From: Qipengyuania soli
Lineage (GTDB): Bacteria; Pseudomonadota; Alphaproteobacteria; Sphingomonadales; Sphingomonadaceae
Length of the DNA: 64,000 nucleotides
Assembly: GCF_015529805.1 (NCBI RefSeq)
Contig: NZ_CP064654.1
Location: forward strand, 372,001-436,000
Direction: 5' to 3'
The notes below the pieces were generated by a model. The model did no database searches and had not been told where the DNA came from. It saw only the letters and a program-made list of their open reading frames with translations. Shown here piece by piece: positions 8,112-17,075 of this stretch. The position numbers and the translations under genes were made by a program. The stretch's first letter is position 1; the number at the start of each line of letters is the position of its first letter.

Positions 8112-8759
8112 TCAATTCCCTTCGGTGGAGGACACCTTCGACAGACCCTGGCTGCCCGTGGCGGGCTTTTCGCGGTAGCTGTCGATGGCTTTGTTGGAGC
8201 TGAGGATTACGGTCTCGCCGCTACCCTGCTGGCCGCGCACGAGGTCCTCGGGGTTGGCGACCATGGCCGCCATGTTCGAGTTCACCGCGCAACCGTAGTT
8301 GGGGTAGGTGCCGTTGTTGTAGTTGATGTCGCTCTTGGCCGACCAGTCCGGGCAGCCCGGAACGCTGGCCGTGGTGCGCGAGATGACCACGCGGACCTGG
8401 CCCGGATTGACATAGCCTTCGGTCGGCGGAGCGCCATCGGCTACGATGATGCCGTAGCGACCGGCGAGGCTGGCCACGGTGGCCTTGACCCCGGGGCTGT
8501 TCGTCGGATCGTCGATCGCGATGCGGTCGCCGTAGCGCAGGTCCATCGTTTCGAACCAGCCGTCGAGACGGCGCTGTTCGGACACCGGCAGGCTGTCGCC
8601 GCTGGTAGCGACGTCGAAGGTGTAGTTGGTCCGTTCGACCACCGGCTGCTTCGTCGAATAAAGCGAGCGGTTTTCGGGCATCCCGCCGCAGGCGCCAAGG
8701 CCGAGCGAAAGCGAGAGGGCGAGGGCGACTGCCGTCTTGCGGGTCAGATCGTTACGCAT
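8112..8759 (-). CDS. cpaD: CpaD pilus lipoprotein
   Basis: CpaD-family component of the Tad pilus secretin complex, 215 residues. It has a lipoprotein signal with lipobox LGLGAC (Cys near residue 25), followed by the CpaD phrases RYGDRIAIDDP and CPDWSAKSDINYNN. ATG 8759 is chosen because GAAGGA lies 6-7 bases upstream and the signal peptide starts there; an upstream in-frame ATG would overlap cpaC. It is predicted to be an outer-membrane lipoprotein assisting CpaC. Operon position between cpaC and cpaE matches Caulobacter. Confidence 0.9.
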   Translation of the reverse strand: MRNDLTRKTAVALALSLSLGLGACGGMPENRSLYSTKQPVVERTNYTFDVATSGDSLPVSEQRRLDGWFETMDLRYGDRIAIDDPTNSPGVKATVASLAGRYGIIVADGAPPTEGYVNPGQVRVVISRTTASVPGCPDWSAKSDINYNNGTYPNYGCAVNSNMAAMVANPEDLVRGQQGSGETVILSSNKAIDSYREKPATGSQGLSKVSSTEGN

Positions 8760-8776
8760 GTTCTGTTCCTTCTCGA

Positions 8777-10390
8777 TCACTTGAAGCTGAAGCCGGGCTT
8801 GGCATCCGCGTCGGCTTCTGCACGACGCGACTGGACCGGAGCGGCTGCTGCCTTGGTTTCACCCGCCGGCTGGGCCTGCGAGATGCCGGGAGTGGCCGGC
8901 TGCGTGCTTTCCTGCATGGTCGGCACCGGACGGTGTGCGCCGTCCTTGCCGGCGTTCTCCATGTAGCCGATGATGCTCTGGATCTCGTTAGGAGCCCTGA
9001 AGCCATCGGTCGGCAGGACCACGTCGTTGGCGTTGATCGGCTTCACCAGGTAAGGTGTCACCACGATCACCAGTTCGGTTTCACCCTTCTGGTAGCTCTT
9101 CGAACGGAACAGGTTGCCGATGATCGGAACATCGCCGAGGCCCGGGGTCTTCTCCAGGAGGTTCTGCGAGTTGTTCTGCATCAGGCCCGCGATCATGAAG
9201 CTCTGGCCGGAGCCGAGTTCGATGGTCGTTTCCGCACGACGGGTCGTCAGTGCCGGGATCTGGAAGCCGTTGAGCGTGACCGCACCGCGGCTCGAGAGCT
9301 CGGAGACCTCCGGACGCACGCGGATCGAGATGCGGCCGTTGGCCAGCACGGTCGGCGTGTAGGTCAGGCTGACACCGTAGTTCTTGTACTCGACCGAGGT
9401 CGTGCCGAGGCCCTGGCTCTGCGGGATCGGGAACTCGCCGCCCGCAAGGAATTCGGCCGTTTCACCCGAAAGGGCAGTCAGGTTCGGTTCCGACAGGGTG
9501 GTGACGAGGCCGATCTGCTCGCCCAGGTTGAGCGTGGCAAGAAGGTCGAGGCCGAGCAGCTTGCCGCCCAGCGAAAGCAGGCCGTTGCGAGAACCACGAA
9601 TCGGCTCGAAAGTCGTCCGCGGTGTCACGAAGCGCTGGTTGATGTAGTCGTAGGGGCGCGTCTCGCTGACGCAGCCGAAGTCGTACACGGCGCAGGGATC
9701 GAGCGGCACGGTGTTATCGGTCGGCTGGGCGCCGACGATGTTGCCCGCCCGGCCACTCTGCGCGCCGAAGACGAAGCCGTTGGACTGGTCGCGCGTGGTC
9801 AGGTTGCCCTGGATGTCGCGAACCAGCGAGCGGCTGACCTCGGCAAAGCGCACCTGCAGGTTGACCTGCAGCGGCGTCGCCATGCGCAGGCGGCTGATGA
9901 CGTTGGTGTCGTCGCCAACGAAGGCTTCGACGAGGCGCTGTGCCTCGGCGGCATCTTCAGGGGCGGCCACGGTGCCGGTGAGCAGCACGGTGTTGGTGCC
10001 CATGGTGGCCACGTTCACCTTCGCTTCCGGCATCGCCAGTGCCAGCATCTGGTCGATGCTGCCGATGTTCGAACCGACGCGGACGTTGGCCGACCACACG
10101 ACGTCGCCGGCAGCATTGCTGGCGTAGACCGTGGTCTCGCCGCCGCCCTTGCCCATCACATAGAGCTGGCGCTGCGACTTGACCTGCACATCGGCGACCG
10201 TTTCGTCGGCGATGAAGACGTCGGCCATCGTGCCCGGCACGGTGACGAGTTCACCCTTGCCGATCGAGAGGACGATTTCCGTGGAAGGACGCGAGACCGA
10301 CTGGGCGGTTGCGACATTCGCCGGGATGGCTGCCAGCGGCGCGATGGCCAGGCTGGCGAGCAGCAGTTTGGTGGAAAGACGACGTTTCAT
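8777..10390 (-). CDS. cpaC: CpaC/RcpA secretin
   Basis: Outer-membrane secretin channel of the Tad pilus, 537 residues. It has a signal peptide (basic MKRRLSTK start, cleaved near VATAQ), an N-terminal pilus-secretin domain, a BON-like domain near residues 120-175, and the secretin core at about 290-480 with ALSGETAEFLAGGEFPIP and the terminal VPIIGNLFRS phrase. The tail is Ala/Gln-rich and charged. ATG 10390 follows AGGGGG at 7-8 bases; the longer in-frame extension has no signal. It is 41 bp downstream of cpaB. Confidence 0.93.
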   Translation of the reverse strand: MKRRLSTKLLLASLAIAPLAAIPANVATAQSVSRPSTEIVLSIGKGELVTVPGTMADVFIADETVADVQVKSQRQLYVMGKGGGETTVYASNAAGDVVWSANVRVGSNIGSIDQMLALAMPEAKVNVATMGTNTVLLTGTVAAPEDAAEAQRLVEAFVGDDTNVISRLRMATPLQVNLQVRFAEVSRSLVRDIQGNLTTRDQSNGFVFGAQSGRAGNIVGAQPTDNTVPLDPCAVYDFGCVSETRPYDYINQRFVTPRTTFEPIRGSRNGLLSLGGKLLGLDLLATLNLGEQIGLVTTLSEPNLTALSGETAEFLAGGEFPIPQSQGLGTTSVEYKNYGVSLTYTPTVLANGRISIRVRPEVSELSSRGAVTLNGFQIPALTTRRAETTIELGSGQSFMIAGLMQNNSQNLLEKTPGLGDVPIIGNLFRSKSYQKGETELVIVVTPYLVKPINANDVVLPTDGFRAPNEIQSIIGYMENAGKDGAHRPVPTMQESTQPATPGISQAQPAGETKAAAAPVQSRRAEADADAKPGFSFK

Positions 10391-10431
10391 GGAATTGCCC
10401 CCTGAATGGCTTCCTGTGTCCAAGACCCGGC

Positions 10432-11586
10432 TCACCGCGTCACCGTGGCGCCTGCGGCGGGAACGGTGTTGGCGGCATTCTGCATGCCCTGACCCTGGGC
10501 CTTCATGGCCGAGGAGAGCATCTGTTCGAAAACCGAAGGTTCGGTTGCGTTGGCGGTTGCGTTGCCGTTGGCGCCGATCGGAACAGCTTCCGTTTCCTTG
10601 CCACGGGTCACACGGACGACCGGACCGCGGTGCGAACTGCCCTGGCGCTTGAAGAGGTCGGCCGGGTTGAAGTCGCCGCCGCCGCCGCCGGAGCGCGGTG
10701 CAGCCTGCGAGGGCATGCTGCGGCGCTGGAAGCGCGACACGTCACCGCCGGTCACATAGGTGCTCTTGCCGTCATCGGGGCGAGCCATTGCTTCGCGCAG
10801 CAGCTTCTCTTCCTCTTCGGGCGTGGCGTTGTCCGGAATATTCACGTCGCCTGCTGCGATGGCGCGCTCGAGTTCCGACTGGTTGTCGGCGAGCGAGCGC
10901 AGCGAGAGGCTGAGCGTACCGATGGTCTGCGCGACGGCGATCTTCTCGGCGATGACCGGGGTCACCTCGAGCGTGACGGCGCGGAAAGGTTTGACGACGG
11001 TGGAGCCGTCTTCGGCCTTTTCCTGCACGGTCGACTGGTCGGTCGCCAGCACACGAAGGTTACGAATGATGGTTTCGGACGCTTTCAGCGCCGTACCGCC
11101 GTCGGTGCCGTTGACCGTCTGGGTCAGGACCATGTCGACGCGGTCGCCCGGGAAGACGAAGCCGGCAACACCCGACTGGGCGGAAACGGGAACCGTGATG
11201 GCGCGCATGCCCGGAGTAAGGGCAGCAGCAAGGAAGCCACGATCACCAGGAGCTACGAGGGCGCCCTGGGTAACGGGTTCACCAGCCGTGATCGGGAAGC
11301 GGACAACCGTGCCGAGAAGCTTGGTCATGTCGGCCTCGCCATCAAGGAAGTAGGCATCCTGCACCAGTTCTTCCGGCCACAGCTGGAAGCCGATGGCGTC
11401 GGCGGTGATGATAGTGCCCACCGGCAGCGCACGCTGCGCGACGAGGACCTTGGGTCCCTGCGGCTCGACCTGCGCGGCCTCGGCCTGCGGTGCCGATGCG
11501 CCTGCAAACATGCTCCGTGCGATAAGTGCGGTACCGATCGCGACGATCAGCGCACCCACCAGCAGAACCAGCTTCTTCCTGTCCAT
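10432..11586 (-). CDS. cpaB: CpaB/RcpC pilus assembly protein
   Basis: SAF-domain periplasmic protein of 384 residues that works with the CpaC secretin. It has an N-terminal membrane anchor (LVLLVGALIVAIGTALIA), an SAF domain at about residues 48-110 (VLVAQRALPVGTIITADAI), the RcpC core (PGDRVDMVLTQTV, RNLRVLATDQ), then a long low-complexity Gly/Arg/Asn/Ala-rich tail from about residue 290. The tail is longer and more polar than in many homologues and could be disordered. It follows cpaA after 94 bp. Confidence 0.92.
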   Translation of the reverse strand: MDRKKLVLLVGALIVAIGTALIARSMFAGASAPQAEAAQVEPQGPKVLVAQRALPVGTIITADAIGFQLWPEELVQDAYFLDGEADMTKLLGTVVRFPITAGEPVTQGALVAPGDRGFLAAALTPGMRAITVPVSAQSGVAGFVFPGDRVDMVLTQTVNGTDGGTALKASETIIRNLRVLATDQSTVQEKAEDGSTVVKPFRAVTLEVTPVIAEKIAVAQTIGTLSLSLRSLADNQSELERAIAAGDVNIPDNATPEEEEKLLREAMARPDDGKSTYVTGGDVSRFQRRSMPSQAAPRSGGGGGDFNPADLFKRQGSSHRGPVVRVTRGKETEAVPIGANGNATANATEPSVFEQMLSSAMKAQGQGMQNAANTVPAAGATVTR

Positions 11587-11680
11587 GGCTGTCTAGCCCC
11601 CTCGTATGGCCCGCCGTGAAATCCTGTTGCGGGCAAGTATGGTTTCAACCTCTACGGTCGAATTGGTTAAGATCGGGTTT

Positions 11681-12172
11681 TCAGCCCAGTGCGATCGCGG
11701 CAGAGCCGGCAACCAGCGGTTCGGTGCCGAGGACCCACAGTCCTGCGACGGCGATTGCGAGGCCGTATGGAATGGCGATCCGGTCACGGCGGCGGCGCAT
11801 GATGTGTACTGCGCCGAAACCGATCGTGAGCAGGCCGCCGACGACGGCCATGATCACCACGAGCTTGAGAAACGAATAGGGCGCAATCCACAGCGCGAGC
11901 GCAGTGAGCAGCTTCACGTCACCGCCACCCATCTGGCGCAGTGCGAAGAGGATGCAGCACAGGGCGAAGATGGCGAACGCGAAACCTACCTGGAGTGCGA
12001 CGTCGGGCCACAGGGCCATGCCGCTGTCCCACCACCAGAGCGGCGCACCGATCGCGATGGCCGCGTTAAGCTGGTTGCCGATCTGGCGGCTCTTTAGATC
12101 GGTGAATGCCGCGATGAGCAGCGCGATTGCCAATCCGCCGAGCAATACGTAGGTGAAATCGAAACCGGCCAT
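11681..12172 (-). CDS. cpaA: CpaA/TadV-type prepilin peptidase
   Basis: Aspartic-acid membrane peptidase (A24 family) that cleaves Flp-type prepilins. It has 163 residues, typical of the short TadV/CpaA class without a methyltransferase domain. Both catalytic aspartates are seen: Asp25 in FTDLKSRQIGN and Asp85 in the GxGD motif (MGGGDVKL). About six membrane segments are present. ATG 12172 fits the first helix; a 49-residue in-frame extension lacks hydrophobicity. It is the first gene of the operon. No Flp pilin gene precedes it, unlike Caulobacter pilA. Confidence 0.92.
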   Translation of the reverse strand: MAGFDFTYVLLGGLAIALLIAAFTDLKSRQIGNQLNAAIAIGAPLWWWDSGMALWPDVALQVGFAFAIFALCCILFALRQMGGGDVKLLTALALWIAPYSFLKLVVIMAVVGGLLTIGFGAVHIMRRRRDRIAIPYGLAIAVAGLWVLGTEPLVAGSAAIALG

Positions 12173-12254
12173 GATGCCCCCTGAAGGTCTTTCACCGCAG
12201 GGTGCTACAGGACAGGGCTTACCAAAAAGTAACCATAGCGGAGCGCAGACAGCC

Positions 12255-13217
12255 TTGGATCGTTCACCCAGCCCATCGATAGATCGTCGCGCGATACCGG
12301 CCGATGCGGTGGAGAGCACCTGGGCAGCGCCCGGCGGTCAATCCATCCGGCGCATCGACTGGCCCGCCGGCAATCCGCCGCGCGGATCGATCCTGTTCCT
12401 GCCAGGTCGCGGTGATTTCTACGAAAAGTATCTCGAAACGCTCGAACAATGGCACCGCGCCGGTTGGCGGGTGACGGCATCCGACTGGCGTGGGCAGGCC
12501 GGATCGGGTCGCCTGGGCGACGACGAGGTTACCGGGCATATCGGTGATTTCGCGGATTGGGCCGAGGACCTGCGGTCGCTGTGGGCGGAGTGGAAGGCAT
12601 CGACGCCCGCCCCGCATATTCTCGCGGCGCATTCGATGGGCGGCCATGTCGTCATGCGCGCGCTGATGGCCCATGCGGTCGATCCTGACGCGGTGATCAT
12701 GATCGCACCGATGCTCGGCATGGCCGGTCCGCCGCTGCCGCTGCCGGTGCTTCACACGGTGGCGAAGCTGATGACGCGAATCGGCAAGCCCACCCGTCCG
12801 GCGTGGAAATGGAGCGAGAAGCCGGGCGAGATTCCGGCGCGGCGACGCGACCTCCTGAGCCATGACGGGGAACGTTATGACGACGAGCTTTGGTGGCGCG
12901 AGAAACGGCCCGAGCTGGTCATGGGGCCGGGTAGCTGGGGCTGGGTCGAGCGCGCCTACGCATCGAGCCGCGCGATCGAAGCGAAGGGCGCGCTCGAAGG
13001 TATCGACACGCCGATCCTCATCGTCTCCACTTCCGCCGACAAGCTCGTCAGCCACGAGGCTGCCGTCCGCGCTGCCGGACGCCTGCCGCATGGAGAGCTG
13101 ATTGCCTTCGGGCCCGAGGCGCATCACGAGATCCTGCGCGAGGTCGATCCGGTCCGTGATCGCGCCATAAACGGGATCGCCGAATTCCTCGACCGGGTGG
13201 CACCGCGAACGACGTGA
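12255..13217 (+). CDS. Alpha/beta hydrolase, lysophospholipase-like
   Basis: Serine alpha/beta hydrolase of about 320 residues resembling the PldB/monoacylglycerol-lipase group. Motifs are oxyanion FLPGRGDF, nucleophile elbow AAHSMGGHV (Ser127 from the start used here), acid in VSTSADKLV and His in GPEAHHEIL. The start is uncertain. In-frame ATGs at 12153-12174 would overlap the divergent cpaA start, so TTG 12255 (GGAG 11 bases upstream) or GTG 12309 is more plausible. No signal peptide. A GTGA overlap couples it to the FAD oxidoreductase. The substrate is unknown. Confidence 0.85.
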   Translation: MDRSPSPSIDRRAIPADAVESTWAAPGGQSIRRIDWPAGNPPRGSILFLPGRGDFYEKYLETLEQWHRAGWRVTASDWRGQAGSGRLGDDEVTGHIGDFADWAEDLRSLWAEWKASTPAPHILAAHSMGGHVVMRALMAHAVDPDAVIMIAPMLGMAGPPLPLPVLHTVAKLMTRIGKPTRPAWKWSEKPGEIPARRRDLLSHDGERYDDELWWREKRPELVMGPGSWGWVERAYASSRAIEAKGALEGIDTPILIVSTSADKLVSHEAAVRAAGRLPHGELIAFGPEAHHEILREVDPVRDRAINGIAEFLDRVAPRTT

Positions 13218-14311
13218 CTACCTACGACTTTGCCATTGTCGGTGCCGGGATTGCCGGGGCCAGCCTAGCTGCCGAGCTTTCGGAGCATGGTGCACGCGTG
13301 CTCGTGATGGAGGCAGAGGATCGCCCGGGGTATCATTCGACCGGGCGATCGGCGGCATTCTGGGAGGAGTGTTACGGCGGACCGGAAATCGTCCCCCTGA
13401 CGCTTGCTTCGGGACCCTACCTCAAGGAACACGGGTTCCTCTCGGCGCGCGGCGCACTCTACATCGCGCGTGATGGGGAAGAGAGCGGACTCGATGAGTT
13501 CATGGACACCTTTGGCGAAACTGGTGTCACCATCGAAAGGCTGGGTCGAGCGGGTCTCGAGCGGCAGATCGAAGGGATCCGTCCCGGTTGGTCAGGCGCC
13601 ATTTGGGAACCTGCCTGCGCCGACATCGATGTGGCCGGCCTCCACGCGCACTATCTTTCGATGGCGAAGAGGAATGGCGTCGACCTCGTGTGCCGGGCGC
13701 GGCTGGGCAGCGCAGAGCGACGCGGCGGGACCTGGACCTTGCAGACCGAGGCTGGGGAGCAGTTTCGCGCAAAGGTGCTCGTCAACGCCGCCGGGGCGTG
13801 GGCGGACGAGGTTGCGGCAATTGCAGGAGCCAAGCCGATGGGCATCCAGCCGCTGCGCCGGACCGTCGTGCAATTGCGCGTCGAACCTGCGCCTCCCAGC
13901 GACCTTCCGCTCGTGCTCGACATGGAAGGGAGCTTCTATTTCAAACCCGAGTCCGGACGCCTCTGGCTCAGTCCGCATGACGAGGAGCCGAGCGATCCCT
14001 GCGATGCGGCCCCGGAAGAACTGGCCGTTGCCGAAGCCATCGACCGGCTCGAAAAGGTGGTCGACTGGAAGATCATTGCGGTGGAGCGAAAGTGGGCTGG
14101 CCTGCGCAGCTTCGCGCCCGACCGTTGCCCGGTTTACGGTGATGATCCATTTTGCGAAGGGTTCGCCTGGTTTGCGGGGCAGGGCGGCTACGGCATCCAG
14201 ACTGCGCCCGCTGCTGCGCGGCTGACTTCACAATTGCTGCTGGGACTTGAGCGCGATGCCATGACGGCAAGTCTCGACGCTTCGCTCTATTCGCCCGCAA
14301 GACGGGGGTAG
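13214..14311 (+). CDS. FAD-dependent oxidoreductase (DAO/DadA-like)
   Basis: Flavoprotein of 365 residues in the D-amino acid/glycine oxidase-like superfamily. The dinucleotide fold starts at residue 7 (VGAGIAGAS), with an acidic end of beta-2 (VMEAED). NAAGAWADEVA is the classic second FAD contact, and the C-terminal FAD motif region is FAGQGGYGIQTAPA. The GTG start overlaps the upstream stop by 4 bp (GTGA), so the two are translationally coupled. The pairing with a hydrolase suggests a small catabolic unit, but the substrate cannot be inferred. Confidence 0.88.
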   Translation: MTTYDFAIVGAGIAGASLAAELSEHGARVLVMEAEDRPGYHSTGRSAAFWEECYGGPEIVPLTLASGPYLKEHGFLSARGALYIARDGEESGLDEFMDTFGETGVTIERLGRAGLERQIEGIRPGWSGAIWEPACADIDVAGLHAHYLSMAKRNGVDLVCRARLGSAERRGGTWTLQTEAGEQFRAKVLVNAAGAWADEVAAIAGAKPMGIQPLRRTVVQLRVEPAPPSDLPLVLDMEGSFYFKPESGRLWLSPHDEEPSDPCDAAPEELAVAEAIDRLEKVVDWKIIAVERKWAGLRSFAPDRCPVYGDDPFCEGFAWFAGQGGYGIQTAPAAARLTSQLLLGLERDAMTASLDASLYSPARRG

Positions 14312-14379
14312 CCAGGAAGTTCTCATTTGTTAATGTACCGACCGTCCAATCCGAAGAGAGAGACGGGAGACGCAACCAA

Positions 14380-14556
14380 ATGGCTCACCACTTCAAGATC
14401 AAACAAAACAAGAAGGGCGAATACGTCGCCTATTTCATGTACAATTCCGAAACGATGTTCTGGACCGAAGGCTACAGCTCGAAGGCCAGCGCTAAGAACG
14501 CCATCGAATCGATCAAGAAAAACGGGCCCGGCGCGGAAACCGTCGACGAAAGCTGA
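14380..14556 (+). CDS. Small DUF1508/YegP-like protein
   Basis: A 58-residue protein with one copy of the YegP/DUF1508 module. It begins MAHHFKIKQNKKGEY, carries the family feature of a short beta-strand pair, SETMFWTEGYSSKASAKNAIESIKKN (Ser-Lys-x-x-Ala-x-x-x-Ile), and ends in an acidic tail. ATG 14380 has GGGAGA upstream. YegP of E. coli has two tandem modules; this is the single-module form. Function is unknown in the family. Convergent with rnhA, 6 bp apart. Confidence 0.85.
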   Translation: MAHHFKIKQNKKGEYVAYFMYNSETMFWTEGYSSKASAKNAIESIKKNGPGAETVDES

Positions 14557-14562
14557 TTTCGC

Positions 14563-15009
14563 CTACCGCTGGCCGGCGAGGATGCGATCCGCTTCGTCGC
14601 TGGCCAGCCGGTCTACGCGCTCGTTTTCCTCGTGACCCGCGTGGCCTTTCACCCAATGCCATTTGACCTTGTGATGGCTCGTGAGCTTGATGAGCTCGTG
14701 CCATAGCTCGGCATTGCGAACCGGCTTCTTGCTGGCGTTGACCCAGCCGCGCTTCTGCCAGCCGAAAACCCACTTGGTGATCCCATCGACCAGATACTTG
14801 CTGTCGGTGTAGAGGTCGACCTCGCACGGCTCGATCAGGGCCGACAGTGCGCGGATCGCGGCGGTCATTTCCATCCGGTTGTTGGTCGTGTCCGGCTCGC
14901 CGCCCGAAAGTTCCTTCTCGTGACGCCCCATGCGCAGCAGCGCACCCCAGCCGCCCGGGCCCGGGTTGCCCTTGCAGGCCCCGTCGGTGAAAATCTCGAC
15001 CTTCTTCAT
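14563..15009 (-). CDS. rnhA: Ribonuclease HI
   Basis: Degrades the RNA strand of RNA-DNA hybrids. It has 148 residues, the usual length, with all four carboxylates: Asp9 ([14 protein letters not shown]), Glu47 (NRMEMTA), Asp69 (YTDSKYL) and Asp133 (RVDRLA). The basic handle region ([15 protein letters not shown]) and the flexible-loop His (KGHAGH) are intact. It is 29 bp downstream of thrB, and the thrB-rnhA order after ispH is common in alphaproteobacteria. Confidence 0.97.
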   Translation of the reverse strand: MKKVEIFTDGACKGNPGPGGWGALLRMGRHEKELSGGEPDTTNNRMEMTAAIRALSALIEPCEVDLYTDSKYLVDGITKWVFGWQKRGWVNASKKPVRNAELWHELIKLTSHHKVKWHWVKGHAGHEENERVDRLASDEADRILAGQR

Positions 15010-15038
15010 GTTAGCCGCGCCCTAGACCGCAAGATGCG

Positions 15039-15995
15039 TCACGCGAAGACCTGCGCACCGTTTTCGACGTAAAAACGCCAACGGCGGACGAAATCCATCG
15101 GGTCCTTGCGGGTCACCAGCGCATCGGCGGGAGTGTCGAGCCAGTCTTCCGTCCGGCTCGCAACGAAACGGAGGCAGGCACCCTGCGCCAGCAAGGGCAG
15201 CTCCTGCCGTTCGCGGACCTCGAGCGGACGAACTGCCTCGTAGCCTTCGACCAGCGCCTTGCCGAGGGCAGGTTCGAACGTCTCTCCGCGCTTGTCGAAA
15301 CACCAGGCGGCGTGGGTCACGGCGAGGTCGTAGGCCATCGCATCGGTGCAGGCGAAGTAGAAATCGATCATCCCGGTGACCCTGTCGCCCAGCATGAGGA
15401 CGTTATCGGGAAAGAGGTCGGAATGGATGACGGAACGGGGCAGATCACCGGGCCAGTTTTCCGCGACCGCCTGTGCCATCTCGACAGTGTCGGGCATGGA
15501 CGGGTCGATCTCAGCGAGCGCAGCTTGATCCGTGTGTTCGAGTTCGTTCCAGCTGAAGCTCGCGTCGAGGCGGTTGATCCGCTCCTGCCCGAAGCTGAGA
15601 CCCGCAACATGCACGCTGGCAAGAGCCGCGCCTACGGCCCGCGCCTGTGCGGGTGTGGGACGGGTCGGCGACACTCCGGGCAGGTATTCGATCAGCGCCA
15701 CCGCCTTGCCCGCGACCTCGCGATAAGCAGATCCTTCGCGGTCATGGATGGTACGCGGCACGGCGCAGGCGTGGTCCGAAAGGTGATCCAGCAGACCCAG
15801 GAAGAATGGTAGTTCCGCCGTATCGATCCGCCGTTCGTACATCGTCAGGATGAAGCGCCCGCGCGTCGTCTCCACCAGCCAGTTCGAGTTGGAGACGCCC
15901 TCGGCGATCCCCTTCGCCGAGACGAGATCGCCGACGTCGTAGCATGCGATCAGCTGCGCGAGGTCCTCTGCGCCGAGATGGGTATAGACCGCCAC
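15039..15995 (-). CDS. thrB: Homoserine kinase (kinase-fold type)
   Basis: Phosphorylates L-homoserine for threonine synthesis. It has 318 residues and belongs to the aminoglycoside-phosphotransferase-like ThrB class of alphaproteobacteria, not the GHMP class. Seen: MAVYTHLGAEDLAQLIACYD start, GVSNSNWLVET nucleotide loop, catalytic VIHSDLFPDNVL and metal-binding GMIDFYFA. The GTG start immediately follows the ispH TAG, which implies translational coupling. Confidence 0.95.
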   Translation of the reverse strand: MAVYTHLGAEDLAQLIACYDVGDLVSAKGIAEGVSNSNWLVETTRGRFILTMYERRIDTAELPFFLGLLDHLSDHACAVPRTIHDREGSAYREVAGKAVALIEYLPGVSPTRPTPAQARAVGAALASVHVAGLSFGQERINRLDASFSWNELEHTDQAALAEIDPSMPDTVEMAQAVAENWPGDLPRSVIHSDLFPDNVLMLGDRVTGMIDFYFACTDAMAYDLAVTHAAWCFDKRGETFEPALGKALVEGYEAVRPLEVRERQELPLLAQGACLRFVASRTEDWLDTPADALVTRKDPMDFVRRWRFYVENGAQVFA

Positions 15996-16979
15996 CTACT
16001 CGGTGAGCTGCCGGGGCAGCTTGAAGACCATGTTTTCCTCGGTCGTGACGACGGGCGTTTCTTCGACCACACGCCAGTCGGACAGACGGTCCACCACCTC
16101 GCGGACCAGTTTCTCCGGCGCCGACGCGCCTGCCGTTAGGCCGAGGGTGCCGACGCCTTCGAGCCAGCTCGGGTCGATTTCGGACGCGCGCTGGATCAAC
16201 CGAGCGTCGGTTCCGAGACGCTGGGCGACCTCGACGAGGCGAAGCGAGTTCGAGGAATTGGGAGCGCCGATGACCAGAACCAGGTCGCAGCTTGGCGCGA
16301 TGCTCTTGACAGCAGCCTGGCGATTGCTGGTGGCGTAGCAGATGTCTTCAGCTTTGGGCGCGACGATTTGCGGGTAACGCGCCTGCAACGCCTCCACCAT
16401 CTCTCGCGTGTCATCGACCGAAAGGGTCGTTTGCGTAAGGAAGGACAAGTCGTCATCCTGCGTAAACGGCAGGTTGGCGACGTCTTCAACGGTCTCGACC
16501 AGGGTTATCATGCCCTCCGGAACCTGGCCCATGGTCCCGATCACCTCGGGATGGCCGGCATGGCCGATGAAGAGGATGTGTTGCCCCTTCTCGATCTGGC
16601 GCTCCGCCTGACGGTGTACCTTGCTGACCAGGGGGCAAGTCGCATCGACGTAGAGCAGGTTGCGGCGCTGGGCCTCCGCTGGAACGGACTTCGGCACACC
16701 ATGTGCGCTGAACACTACCGGTGCATCGTCCGGGACCTCGTCCAATTCCTCGACGAAGATTGCCCCACGCTCCTTGAGGCTGTCCACGACGTAGCGGTTG
16801 TGGACGATCTCATGCCGCACATAGACCGGTGCACCGTACTTCTGCAGCGCCCGTTCGACGATCTCGATTGCCCGGTCGACACCTGCGCAAAAGCCGCGCG
16901 GTGCAGCGATGAGGAGCTTGAGGGGAAGGCGCGGATCGGGGTTCCGGCCCGCGGCAGTGGATGGAAAGGGCGCGTTCAT
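15996..16979 (-). CDS. ispH: 4-hydroxy-3-methylbut-2-enyl diphosphate reductase
   Basis: Last step of the MEP isoprenoid pathway, making IPP and DMAPP. It has 327 residues. The three cluster-binding cysteines lie in [24 protein letters not shown] and CYATSNRQ. Substrate-contact motifs [21 protein letters not shown] and GAPNSSNS are all present. It starts the ispH-thrB-rnhA run and is divergent from a lipoprotein gene across 96 bp. Confidence 0.97.
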   Translation of the reverse strand: MNAPFPSTAAGRNPDPRLPLKLLIAAPRGFCAGVDRAIEIVERALQKYGAPVYVRHEIVHNRYVVDSLKERGAIFVEELDEVPDDAPVVFSAHGVPKSVPAEAQRRNLLYVDATCPLVSKVHRQAERQIEKGQHILFIGHAGHPEVIGTMGQVPEGMITLVETVEDVANLPFTQDDDLSFLTQTTLSVDDTREMVEALQARYPQIVAPKAEDICYATSNRQAAVKSIAPSCDLVLVIGAPNSSNSLRLVEVAQRLGTDARLIQRASEIDPSWLEGVGTLGLTAGASAPEKLVREVVDRLSDWRVVEETPVVTTEENMVFKLPRQLTE

Positions 16980-17075
16980 GTGCCGCCCTCTAGCGCTTTC
17001 CCCCGACCCAAGCTAGGGCGTGTCCGCGCCCGCCGGGCGGGATGAATTCGAATTTCGACAAGGGACGAACTCCGC

